Positions 42,947 through 51,900 of a stretch of DNA of 64,000 nt are shown in pieces. Both the position numbers and the translations under genes were made by a program. This DNA comes from Spirochaetota bacterium (lineage in GTDB: Bacteria; Spirochaetota; UBA4802; JAKQUI01), in contig JAKQUI010000084.1 of NCBI GenBank assembly GCA_029562645.1, positions 184,893 through 248,892 on the forward strand. The letters are read 5' to 3'. Under the pieces are notes generated by a model, which saw nothing but the letters and a program-made list of their open reading frames with translations, ran no database searches and was not told the origin of the DNA. Numbering within the stretch: position 1 is the first letter of the stretch; every line of letters begins with the position of its first letter.

Positions 42947-45043
42947 TCACGACGCAAGCTCCCCCGCCAACCCGTGCGTGTCGATGATGAGCGCCACCTT
43001 GCCGTCGCCCAGGATGGAGGCGCCGGATATCGCGCGGCTCGCCGTCACGCCGCCGTCCATGCTCTTGATCACCACCTGGTGCTGTCCCAAGAGGTCGTCC
43101 ACCATGAGCCCGATCTTCGACCCGGAGGCCTCCACGATCACCACCAGCGCCTCCCAGGGATTGGCGATATCGGCCTCGATCCCGAAAAAGCGGTCCATGC
43201 GCACCATCGCGATGTATTCCCCGCGAACCGATATCACCTCGCCCGCGCCCTCCACCGTCTTCACGTCCTCGACGCGCGGCCGGAGGGACTCCACGATCGA
43301 AAGCAGCGGAATGATGTACACCTGCGCCCCCACCCGCACCAGCATCCCCTCGATGATGGCCAGCGTGAGCGGCAGCTTCACGCGGACGGTGCATCCCGCG
43401 TTCTTGCGGCTCTCCACCGTGACCACGCCGCGCAGGGCGTCGATATTGGTCTTCACCACGTCCATGCCCACGCCGCGACCGGAGAGGTCGCCCACGCTCT
43501 TCGCGGTGGAGAAGCCCGGCAGGAACAGGAACGACGCGAGGCGCGATTCCCCGACCTCCTCGTCGGCCCGGACAAGTCCCATCATGATCGCCTTCTCGCG
43601 CATGCGAGGATAGTCCAGCCCCCGGCCGTCGTCGACCACCTCGATAAAGACGTTCCCCTCCTGGTGATAGGCCCGCAGCCGGATGCGCCCGGCGCGCGGC
43701 TTGCCCGCCAGCTCCCGCTCGGCGGCGGGCTCGATGCCGTGGTCGATCGCGTTGCGGATCATGTGCTTGAGCGGATCGCCGATCTTCTCGATCACCGTCT
43801 TGTCGAGCTCCGTGTCCTCGCCGCTCATCTCCAGGACGATCTCCTTGCCCAGCGCGTGCGCCGTGTCGCGCACGAATCGGCGGAACTGGTCGAAGGTGGG
43901 CCCGATGGGGATCATGCGGATGGACATGATCTGCTCCTGGAGCTCGCGCGTGGTGCGGTCCAGCCCGTAGAGCGCGCTCTTCAACTGATAGCTGTGCTGC
44001 TCCGAGAGCAGGTCGGCCACGCGCGTGATGGCCGCCTGGCCGATCACGATCTCGCCCAGCAGGTTCATCACGCGGTCCAGCTTGGCCGTGTCCACGCGCA
44101 CCGTGTCGGTCTCGATGCGCGTCTTGAGCTTCTCCTGCTCGGTGAGCGCGATGCGCACGTCGTCGGGCGTGGCGTAGCCCTTCTGCACCACGAGGTCCCC
44201 GAGCCGTACGTTGCGCTCCTCCTGCTCGTGCACGGCGTCCAGGAGCTGTCCGTCGGTGATGATGCCCTTGTTCACCATGATCTCCCCGAGCCGGCGCTCC
44301 CGCGAGAGCGCGCCCCCGTCGAGGGTGATGCACTCGGCCGTCACGTCGGCGACGGCGATCTCGCTCTCCTCGCTCACGAACAGGAACACGTCGTCGACGT
44401 CCTTCCGGGTCTTCTCGGTTTTAAGAAGCACCTCCCACGACAGGTAGCATTTCTCCGGGTCCATCGCGCCAAATTCGGGGAGCGCGTCGCGGTTCACCGC
44501 ACGCTCCACGACCGTCCCCAGCGCGCAGAGGTCCTCGATGATCATGAGCGGGTCGATCCCCTTCTCGAAGACGTTGTGCGGAAAGCGCGCCGCCACCTTG
44601 AAGTACCGATAGAGCACGCCGTCCTCCGCGGGGGCCTCCGCCGCCGGCGCGCCCTTCTCGGACGGCCCCGCGACGCCGTACTCCGCAATGGCGCGCTCGA
44701 GCTTCCCGCGAATATCGGACAACGCCTCCGCGCCGCTGTCGCCGAAGAGATAGAGCTTGATCCAGTCGATGCTGTTGAGGATGATGTCGATCATGCCGCG
44801 GCCGGGGTCCGTCTTGCCGTCGCGAACGGAGGCCATCATGTTTTCCAGATGGTGCGTGAACTCCGAAAGATCCGTCATCCCCACGATGCCGGAGCTCCCC
44901 TTGAGGGTGTGAAACGAACGGAACACGTCGTGCAGGATGTCGTGATCGAAGCGCTCCTCGAGGCGCACCACGTCCGACTCGAGCTTCTTGAGAATCTCCT
45001 GCGCCTCCTGGATGAAAACTTCACGGACCGTCGCGTCTATCAT
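42947..45043 (-). CDS. cheA: Chemotaxis histidine kinase CheA with MshEN-like insert
   Basis: This 698-aa CheA has P1 HPt at 1-120 with phospho-His45 in 'VFRSFHTLKGSSGIVGM'. A P2-like domain spans ~144-225 ('KVAARFPHNVFEKGIDPLMI', 'CYLSWEVLLKTEKTRKD'). Then ~251-305 is not P2: 'RRLGEIMVNKGIITDGQLLD' plus 'RLGDLVVQKGYATPDDVRIA' is a tandem MshEN/GspE-N-like module. Dimerisation helices (~310-390) lead to the ATPase ('HMIRNAIDHGIEPAAE', 'VVDDGRGLD', 'GRGVGMDVVK') and the CheW-like regulatory domain. All catalytic boxes are intact. The start has AAGGAGGAAC. Its upstream neighbour is repeat copy 1, then the 53-aa ORF. Confidence 0.95.
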   Translation of the reverse strand: MIDATVREVFIQEAQEILKKLESDVVRLEERFDHDILHDVFRSFHTLKGSSGIVGMTDLSEFTHHLENMMASVRDGKTDPGRGMIDIILNSIDWIKLYLFGDSGAEALSDIRGKLERAIAEYGVAGPSEKGAPAAEAPAEDGVLYRYFKVAARFPHNVFEKGIDPLMIIEDLCALGTVVERAVNRDALPEFGAMDPEKCYLSWEVLLKTEKTRKDVDDVFLFVSEESEIAVADVTAECITLDGGALSRERRLGEIMVNKGIITDGQLLDAVHEQEERNVRLGDLVVQKGYATPDDVRIALTEQEKLKTRIETDTVRVDTAKLDRVMNLLGEIVIGQAAITRVADLLSEQHSYQLKSALYGLDRTTRELQEQIMSIRMIPIGPTFDQFRRFVRDTAHALGKEIVLEMSGEDTELDKTVIEKIGDPLKHMIRNAIDHGIEPAAERELAGKPRAGRIRLRAYHQEGNVFIEVVDDGRGLDYPRMREKAIMMGLVRADEEVGESRLASFLFLPGFSTAKSVGDLSGRGVGMDVVKTNIDALRGVVTVESRKNAGCTVRVKLPLTLAIIEGMLVRVGAQVYIIPLLSIVESLRPRVEDVKTVEGAGEVISVRGEYIAMVRMDRFFGIEADIANPWEALVVIVEASGSKIGLMVDDLLGQHQVVIKSMDGGVTASRAISGASILGDGKVALIIDTHGLAGELAS

Positions 45044-45066
45044 GACCGTTCCTCCTTACCTCATCC

Positions 45067-45171
45067 AACCTCACCCCCCGGACCCCCTCTCCCATCGGAG
45101 AGGGGGGGCACTGCAAATAGTCTTTTCCCTGCACACCCCTCTCCTATGGGAGAGGGGCCGGGGGTGAGGTT
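45067..45171. repeat. Inverted palindromic repeat, copy 1
   Basis: Two inverted units, each CCTCACCC...CCTCTCCC-loop-GGAGAGGG, face each other (AACCTCAC at 45067 and GTGAGGTT at 45164-45171). It lies between the cheA start and the 53-aa ORF stop (10 bp). It can form one large cruciform or two small hairpins. Confidence 0.85.
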
Positions 45172-45180
45172 ACTCCCCGA

Positions 45181-45342
45181 TCATTGCAGCACCTTTATCA
45201 TCTCCTCGATGCGGGTACGGTTCTCGTGGAACCACTGGTACTCGCGCCGCCCCTGGAGCCATGCGGGCTCGGGCGCCGCCGGCTTCTCTTCGCGCTCACG
45301 GAGCTGGAGAAGCCGATCGTCCATGTCCCTGCCATCGTTCAT
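45181..45342 (-). CDS. Small ORF (53 aa) bracketed by repeats
   Basis: From the ATG at 45342 ('MNDGRDMDDRLLQLREREEK') with ribosome site GGAGGAG to a stop at 45181. It is charged and helical with aromatic residues at the end ('REYQWFHENRTRIEEMIKVL'). There is no known family. Repeat copies 1 and 2 lie 10 bp past the stop and 21 bp before the start; the longer frame upstream is repeat-derived. It might be a chemotaxis accessory peptide or part of a repeat-borne cassette. Confidence 0.5.
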   Translation of the reverse strand: MNDGRDMDDRLLQLREREEKPAAPEPAWLQGRREYQWFHENRTRIEEMIKVLQ

Positions 45343-45362
45343 AGCTCCTCCCATCAGCTCTA

Positions 45363-45476
45363 CCTCATCCCCCCGTCCCCCTTCTCCCATAGGAGAAGGG
45401 GGCGTTCTGGCAACGTGCCCTTTCCGGATGAGCCCTCTCCTGTGGGAGAGGGCGGCCCGGAGGGCAGGTGAGGTGG
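45363..45476. repeat. Inverted palindromic repeat, copy 2
   Basis: Left unit CCTCATCCCCCCGTCCCCC-TTCTCCCATAGGAGAA; right inverted unit CCCTCTCCTGTGGGAGAGGG...GGTGAGGTG. It ends 2 bp before the stop of the CA-MCP gene. Confidence 0.85.
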
Positions 45477-45477
45477 T

Positions 45478-48141
45478 CTAAAACTCCTCGAACCCCTCGC
45501 TCTCCATCGCCCTCTTGATATCGGAATCCTTCGTGGCGCCCGCGTCCGCCTTGCCGCCGTTGCCGCCCTTGTGATCGAGCCGGGCGACCTTCTTCTTGTT
45601 GGGCGCTACCGTCTCCGCGCCGTGCAGGTGCAGCTCCTTGTGCTTCTTCTGCGCCGTCTCCTTCCGCAGGCCGTCGCTGATGATGAACTTCTCGGTCATG
45701 GCCAACAGCTCCTGCGCCTGATTGGACATCTCCTCGCTGGCCGAGGCCGTCTCCTCCACCAGCGCCGCATTCTGCTGGGTCATGGTGTCCATCTCCGAGA
45801 CGGCCACGTTGATCTGGTCGATCCCCTTCATCTGCTCCTCGCTGGAGGCCGCGATCTCGCTAATGAAGCGCCCCAGGTCCTTGATGGACTTGATGATCTC
45901 CTTGAGCGCCTCGCCGCTGTTGTTCACCAGCTCGGTCCCGTTGGACACCTTCTCCACCGTGTCCTTGATCATGTCCGCGATCTCCTTGGCGGCGTTGCCG
46001 GAGCGCTGCGCGAGGTTTCTGATCTCGCTAGCGACCACCGCAAAACCGCGCCCCTGCTCGCCCGCGCGCGCCGCCTCGACCGCCGCGTTCAGCGCCAGGA
46101 GGTTCGTCTGGAAGCTGATCTCGTTGATGACCGAGGTGATCTCGCCGATGCGCTTGCTCGCCTGGTTGATCTCGTTGATGGAGGCCACCGCCTCGCTCGT
46201 GACGCGCCCGCCGTCCTCCGCGAGCTGCGACGAGGCCCCCGCGAGCTTGTTCGCCTCGAGGGAGTTTTCCGTGTTCTGCTTCACGTTGGCCGTCGCCTCC
46301 TCGATCGTGGAGGCGATCTCCTCCAGGGACGAGGCCTGCTCGCTGGTGCGCTGCGAGAGGTTCTGGTTGCCGCTGGCGATCTGCTCCACGGCCTGCGCGA
46401 GGTTCTGCGAGGCCACGATGAGGTTCGAGATGAGGTTCTCCAGATTGTCGGCCGCCGTGTTGAGCGCGCTCCCGAGCTCACCGAGCTCATCCTTCTGGTT
46501 TAAGTCGATGCGGCTGGTAAAATCGCCCTTCGCGATCATCTGCGCGAAAGCGAGGCCCTTGTTCACCGGGCCCGACACCGCGCGCGCGAGCACCATGGTG
46601 ATGATGATGCCGATGACGATTGAGGCAGCGAGCAGAATAATCGAAAGAATGATCGATGCACGAAATGACCGGTCTGCCTCGGCCATGAGTTTGTCGCCCT
46701 CGGTCTGCTGGAGATTAATGAGCTCATCGGTTTTATCGCGAAGCTTCTGATACGCGGCCGCCCACTGGGCGAGATACACCTTGGCCGTTTTCAGGTCCTT
46801 GCGTTTTATCGCGTCTCCATACTTGGTGCGGATCTCGCGCGGCTCCTTGCCCAGCGTTACCCACTCATCGGCCATTTTTTTCTCTTCCGGGGTGAGCTTC
46901 GAGGACGTAAACTGCTCCCACAGCTTCTGGTATTCCTCGGCGAGCTTCATGGACGATTCGAACCGTTTCTCCACCTCGACGATGTTTCCCTCTTCGGCGG
47001 CGATGAGCTCCTGGACCATGTTCACCCGGATTTGCAACAGGTTCCGCATGATTCGGTTCAACTGCCGCACGGGCACGAAGCGGTACTTATAAAACTCATG
47101 AAAGTCGTTGGATGCCGTCTGCTGCGAAAGGAATCCCTCGCCCGCGATCCCAACGATAATCAGGATGAATATCATGCACGACAGAAAGACCTTGCGTCCC
47201 ACCTTTAAGTTATTGAACCAGCTCATAATCCCCCCTCCTCGTTTTTCATTTTCTGCCCTCCGGCTGTTTTCCCAACTCCTGTTACGTATGTGGCTATTAC
47301 CGTGCAGTCCTGTTTCGAGAGCGCCTACCTGCTCGTCAGCGTTTTCCGCTTCTTCTTCGGGCTTTTTTTTTACGTAGAGAACCAACAAAAGCGCCACCAT
47401 GGCGCTCAGCACGATAATGAGCACCGTCGACAGCGAAAGTCCCGTAAAGAACGAGCCGAGCGCCGAGGCCGTTCGCGACGCCATGTCGTCGGCTTCCACC
47501 AGCGACACGCCGCCGCTCTTTAGATCATAGACGCCCAGCACAACCGTAAGCTTTTTCCCCTTCACCAACTCCGCGATTACCGGGCTCTTCGCCAGGATCT
47601 CGGCGTACACGTTCTTCATGTTAATGCGTATCGCCTCGTCGAGCACCGCTTTCTCGCCATGCGCATGCGTCCTCGCCTCCGTGACCGCCGGGACGATCTT
47701 TTTCACGATGGCGCCGATGTTCCCGTGGGGCGCGCCCGACTGTTCAAGCGTCGCCTTCACCGCACCGCAGGACGTATGCCCTAAAATGACCAGCAGCGGA
47801 GTGTGCAGATGCTCCACGCCATATTCGATGCTGCCGATGGCGATCCTGTCCACCACATTGCCCGCCGCGCGGACGATAAAGACGTCTCCGAGCCCCTGGT
47901 CGAAGATAAGCTCCGGCGGGACGCGCGAATCCGAGCAGGTGAGGATCGTCGCAAAGGGATGCTGTCCCTTGGTGAGCTCCGTTCGTCGATCGGCGATGGC
48001 GCCACGGGCAAGCGTCGTTCCCGCGACAAATCGCGCATTGCCCTCCATGAGCCGTTGCAGCTCTTTGGATTCGGCCGCGACTGAGGGGATGGCCGCTCCA
48101 ACCACGACCGCCGCAATAACCAGATGAATGAACCACCTCAT
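45478..48141 (-). CDS. Carbonic anhydrase-chemoreceptor (MCP) fusion protein
   Basis: One uninterrupted 887-aa frame. Residues 1-23 are a signal peptide; ~26-220 are a beta-carbonic anhydrase with zinc ligands Cys69, His122, Cys125 ('TCSDSRV', 'GHTSCGAV') and the Asp71/Arg73 dyad. A TM helix (~232-256) returns the chain to the cytoplasm, followed by a ~49-residue polar linker. Met306 starts a classic MCP: TM1 (~316-335), a ligand-binding helical bundle outside, TM2, HAMP, and the signalling hairpin '[20 protein letters not shown]'. The end 'GFEEF' fits the CheR-docking consensus x-[HFYW]-x2-[HFYW]. Topology permits one chain. A strong internal ribosome site before Met306 and an A9 run near residue 258 leave open that two proteins are made. 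Start by GGAGG at 48141. Confidence 0.82.
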   Translation of the reverse strand: MRWFIHLVIAAVVVGAAIPSVAAESKELQRLMEGNARFVAGTTLARGAIADRRTELTKGQHPFATILTCSDSRVPPELIFDQGLGDVFIVRAAGNVVDRIAIGSIEYGVEHLHTPLLVILGHTSCGAVKATLEQSGAPHGNIGAIVKKIVPAVTEARTHAHGEKAVLDEAIRINMKNVYAEILAKSPVIAELVKGKKLTVVLGVYDLKSGGVSLVEADDMASRTASALGSFFTGLSLSTVLIIVLSAMVALLLVLYVKKKPEEEAENADEQVGALETGLHGNSHIRNRSWENSRRAENEKRGGGIMSWFNNLKVGRKVFLSCMIFILIIVGIAGEGFLSQQTASNDFHEFYKYRFVPVRQLNRIMRNLLQIRVNMVQELIAAEEGNIVEVEKRFESSMKLAEEYQKLWEQFTSSKLTPEEKKMADEWVTLGKEPREIRTKYGDAIKRKDLKTAKVYLAQWAAAYQKLRDKTDELINLQQTEGDKLMAEADRSFRASIILSIILLAASIVIGIIITMVLARAVSGPVNKGLAFAQMIAKGDFTSRIDLNQKDELGELGSALNTAADNLENLISNLIVASQNLAQAVEQIASGNQNLSQRTSEQASSLEEIASTIEEATANVKQNTENSLEANKLAGASSQLAEDGGRVTSEAVASINEINQASKRIGEITSVINEISFQTNLLALNAAVEAARAGEQGRGFAVVASEIRNLAQRSGNAAKEIADMIKDTVEKVSNGTELVNNSGEALKEIIKSIKDLGRFISEIAASSEEQMKGIDQINVAVSEMDTMTQQNAALVEETASASEEMSNQAQELLAMTEKFIISDGLRKETAQKKHKELHLHGAETVAPNKKKVARLDHKGGNGGKADAGATKDSDIKRAMESEGFEEF
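47224..47241 (-). promoter_or_regulatory. Internal ribosome site and ATG for a free MCP
   Basis: Minus strand GAGGAGGGGGGATT then ATG at 47226. It is in frame with the carbonic anhydrase part and would give a separate 582-aa MCP (45478-47226). Confidence 0.75.
47363..47371 (-). other. A9 homopolymer at the carbonic anhydrase/MCP junction
   Basis: Nine T on the plus strand, so AAAAAAAAA on the coding strand. One added A puts a TGA 10 codons after the run ('ARRRSGKR' tail); one lost A gives a TAG about 14 codons on. Either slip would separate the two parts. Confidence 0.7.
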
Positions 48142-48156
48142 GGCATCCTCCACACC

Positions 48157-48525
48157 CTAGGCGACAGCGCCCGCCCGCTCCCGGATCACGTCAATCGCCT
48201 GGGAGAGCTCCAGCGACTTGTCGAAGAAATAATCGACGCCCAACTGGCGGCATCGTTCTCGGTAATGCGCGTATGGATAGTTGGTAAGCACGACAAACGT
48301 GGGGCGCGCCGGATCGAACTGGAACTCCTTGAGCACCTCGATCCCGTTGCCGTTGTATAATTGTATGTCCAGGACAACCAGGTCGGGGCGAATTTCACGG
48401 ATATCGCCGATCGCCAATGCCGACTCGTGCGAAAACCCGCACAACTCAATGCTCTTCATGTTCCTGAGCTGGTCGATGAGGATCCCCCGGATAAGCGGCG
48501 CGTCCTCGACGATATACACTTTCAT
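48157..48525 (-). CDS. Single-domain response regulator at the head of the CA-MCP run
   Basis: This 122-aa receiver has 'MKVYIVEDAPLIRGILIDQL', acceptor Asp in 'DLVVLDIQLYNGNG', Thr in 'FVVLTNYPY' and Lys in 'DYFFDKSLELSQ'. The loop after the acceptor and the 'YNGNG' segment are those of NarL/FixJ-type receivers, but there is no DNA-binding domain. It starts behind GGGAGGGAG and ends 15 bp before the CA-MCP start, so it heads the leftward array and may connect this receptor with another kinase. Confidence 0.85.
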   Translation of the reverse strand: MKVYIVEDAPLIRGILIDQLRNMKSIELCGFSHESALAIGDIREIRPDLVVLDIQLYNGNGIEVLKEFQFDPARPTFVVLTNYPYAHYRERCRQLGVDYFFDKSLELSQAIDVIRERAGAVA

Positions 48526-48704
48526 GGGCTCCCTCCCCGTGTGCGTTCCCGTCTCCTGCGCTCGTCAACAACATACTCCGTTCCGCTCCGCTCGTATATT
48601 GGGAGGCCCCCTATTTTACCGGGTTCCCGGAGAAATTTTTAACATAGGATTTCACCTAGGCGCGGCGTAGGGACCGACCTACTCCATTCTGTATCGATAG
48701 GCCC

Positions 48705-48818
48705 ACCTCATCCCCCCGCCCCCCTTCTCCCATAGGAGAAGGGGGTGTTCCCGACAAGTAGCTTGTTCCCAAGGAGCCCTCTCCTATGGGAGAGGGCGGC
48801 CCAGAGGGCGGGTGAGGT
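48705..48818. repeat. Inverted palindromic repeat, copy 3
   Basis: ACCTCATCCCCCCGCCCCCC-TTCTCCCATAGGAGAA at left; CCCTCTCCTATGGGAGAGGG...GGGTGAGGT at right. The centre shares 'CTTGTTCCCAAGGAGCCC' with the centre of copy 4. Confidence 0.85.
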
Positions 48819-48878
48819 CACGATAGCCGCATAACGACGATAGAAATATATCCAGCCCAAACGATTTATAGAGCCCGT

Positions 48879-48902
48879 CCCTATAGGGGAGCACCTATAG
48901 GG
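48879..48902. promoter_or_regulatory. Tandem CCTATAGGG operator-like motifs
   Basis: CCCTATAGGG (48879-48888, perfect palindrome) and ACCTATAGGG (48893-48902), 14 bp apart, upstream of the 1256-aa kinase gene. Confidence 0.35.
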
Positions 48903-48952
48903 TTTTCATTTTTGTGTTGCGAAAATACCAAAGCCTTTCATAAGGTCAGCCC

Positions 48953-51900
48953 ATGTCCGAATCGAATATTTCCATACTCCTCGTCGACGACGAGGCGATC
49001 ATCGCCTTGGCGACACAGCGCGTTCTCGAGGACGCCGGGTACGCCGTCATCACCGCGCACTCCGGGCGGGAGGCGGTTGCAGTCGCTACGGCCGACGACG
49101 CGGCAATCGACCTCATCCTCATGGACGTCGACCTGGGCGACGGCATGGACGGCACCGCGACCGCGCGGGAAATCCTCGCACGACACGAGGTCCCCGTGCT
49201 GTTCCTGTCGTCCCATACCGAAAAGGAGATCGTACGCCGCACCGAGGAGATTTCCTCCTATGGCTACGTGGTGAAAAACTCGGGCGACGTGGTGCTGCTG
49301 GCCTCGATCAAGATGGCGCTGCGGCTGCATGCGGCCAACCGGAAACTCGAGCACCAGTCCGAGGAACTCGAGGCCGCCAACGAGGAGCTCAACGCGACCA
49401 TCGAGGAACTGGAGCAGGCGAACGAGGAATTACAGCGCTCTGAGAGCGACCTCATGGAACGCGAACGGGTGCTTCACGAGAGCGAGCTTCTCCTGGACCA
49501 CACGGGTGAGATGGCCAGGGTCGGCGGATGGCAACTCGTTCCCGCGACGCTCGAGGTTACCTGGACCAGGGAAACCTATCGAATACACGAGGTGCCCATC
49601 GGCCAGCGGCCCTCGCTCGAGGAGGCGATCAATTTCTTCCATCCGGACGACCGCGGCAGGCTTTCGGAGGCGATCGCGCGCGCCATCGAGCACGGCGAGC
49701 CCTACGACATGGAGATGCGGTTCATCACCGCGAAGGGCAACCGCCTGTGGACCCGCACCCGCTGCATTCCCGAGGTGGAGCACGGAAAAACCGTGCTGCT
49801 GCGCGGAATCTTCCAGGATATCACCGAACGCAAACAAAACGAGCTGGCGATGCGCGAAAGCGAAGAGCACTATCGCGCCATCGTGGAGAACACGAGCGAT
49901 TTTATCATGCGCTACGACCGCGAGGGGCGCCACCTCTTCGGCAACCGCGCGGCGCTCGAGGTGACCGGCGTCACGCTCGACGAATACGTCGGGAAAACGC
50001 ACCGCGAGATGGGCTTCCCGGAGGATCTGTGCGCCCTCTGGGAGGAGGGCATCCACGCCGTCTTCGAGACCGCCGAGCCGAGAGCGGTCAATTTCGACGT
50101 CGCGCTCCCCGGCGGGACCATGTCGCTCGAGCTCAAGCTCTTTCCGGAGTTCGGAGCGGACGGCTCGGTCGCGAGCGTCATCGGAGTCTCGCGCGACATG
50201 AGCGAACACGTCCGCACGGCCGACGCGCTCCATGAGCGCATCAAGGAGCTCGACTGCCTCTACGGCGTGGCCGACATCATCGAGTCTCCGGGAGCGGCGC
50301 TCGAGGACGTCCTCCGTGGGATCGCCGCGCTCATTCCGCCCGCCCTGAGCCGCCCCGAGGCGTACGGCGCGCGCATCGTGGCGGGCGAACGGGACTACGC
50401 CTCGCCGGGCTTTACCGCGCGCACGCCGTTGTGCGCGATCGACATCACCGAACACGGCGCGCCCTACGGGACCATCGAGGTGCACGGCGACGCCGCACAT
50501 CCGCTCCTCCCCGAAGAGACGCGCCTCATCGAAGCGGTCGCCGAGCGCACCAGCCGGATGATCGAGCGCACCATCGCCGAGGGGCGTCTCCGGGAAAGCG
50601 ACGAGCTCATCCGGGCGCTCCGAGACAGCAGACTGACGCTCATGTACACCCACGACCTCGAGGGGAATTTCACCGACGCCGACGACGGCCTGCTCGAGCT
50701 CCTCGGCTATCGCCGCGAGGAGATACGATCGATCAACTTCGCCTCGCTCATCGGCGACGAACAGCTCGAGAAGGCTCTTCGCATTCTGCAGGACCTCATT
50801 TCGACCGGCAGGCAATCGGCGCCCGCCGAATATCTCCTGCACGCGAGGGACGGGCGCGAAATAACGATCGAGACGATCGGCTTCCCGATATACCGGAACG
50901 GCCGGCTCTCCGCGATAATCGGCATCGCGCGCGACATTACCGAGCAAAAGAGCATGGAGGAGAAACTACGATCAAGCGAGGCGAAGTTCAGATCGTTATT
51001 TGAAAACATTACGATAGGCGTGGCCATTCACGAGATCGTCGTTGACGACAACAATAATCCCATAGATTTCACATGGCTCGACTGCAATCCAGCCTATGAG
51101 AACATGACGCGCCTGCATCGATCCGAGATCGTCGGCAAGCGTGGACTGGATATTATCCCATCCCTCGAACATACATGGATTAGCACCTATGGCAGAGTCG
51201 CCCTAAGCGGTGAGCCGGTCATGATAACCGACCACTCGGAATACCTTGACCGATACTGGGAGGTATACGCCTTTTCACCGAAACTTGGATTTTTCGCCGT
51301 GGCCATGAAAGACATCACCGAGCACAAGCGCATGGAGGAGGAGCTCCGGGCATCGACCGACCGCCTCGTTCGGGCCGAATTCGCATCACATTCAGGGAAC
51401 TGGGAATTCCACTTGGCCACCGGATCGGTTTTCGCATCGGAGGGCGCGCGCGCCGTATACGGATTATGGAATGAGAATTGGACCATCAGCGAGGTGCAGA
51501 AGGTCCCCCTCCCCGAATACCGCGCCCTGCTCGATGAGGCGATGGGATCGCTCATGGACGGCACGCGACCGTACGACGTGGAGTTCCGCATCAGGCGCCC
51601 GTCGGACGGCGAGGTGCGCGACATCCACTCGATCGCCGAGTACGACCGCGAGCGAAACGTCGTCTTCGGTGTGATCCGGGACGTGACGGAGCAAAAGCGA
51701 GCGGAGCGGGCGGCCGCCGCGAATGAGGAGCGGTACCGGATGCTCTTCGAGCACGATCTCACGGGCGACTTCGTCTTCGACGTAACCCGGGAACGGATCG
51801 TCGATTGCAACGATGCGTTCGTCGCGCTGCTGGGGTTCACTGACCGCGCTGCGGTGCAAAACGGCGCCGAGGGTTTCCACGCGCTCGACCTGCCCGAGTT

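Larger units (their letters stand above)
48526..48952. other. 427-bp intergenic region with repeat copy 3 and a CCTATAGGG pair
   Basis: It separates the leftward chemotaxis array from the rightward kinase gene. It holds repeat copy 3 (48705-48818), an AT-rich stretch, and two CCTATAGGG motifs (48880-48888, 48894-48902) about 50 bp before the kinase start. No ORF is supported. Confidence 0.6.

Noticed and set aside
41383..42987. 534-aa plus-strand ORF over the MCP-like gene
   Set aside because: Opposite-strand shadow in high-GC DNA; no domain or start signal, while the minus strand has a ribosome site and coiled-coil structure.
42749..45481. 910-aa plus-strand ORF over cheA
   Set aside because: cheA on the minus strand has all catalytic motifs; the plus frame is an Arg/His/Leu-rich shadow that also crosses repeat sequence.
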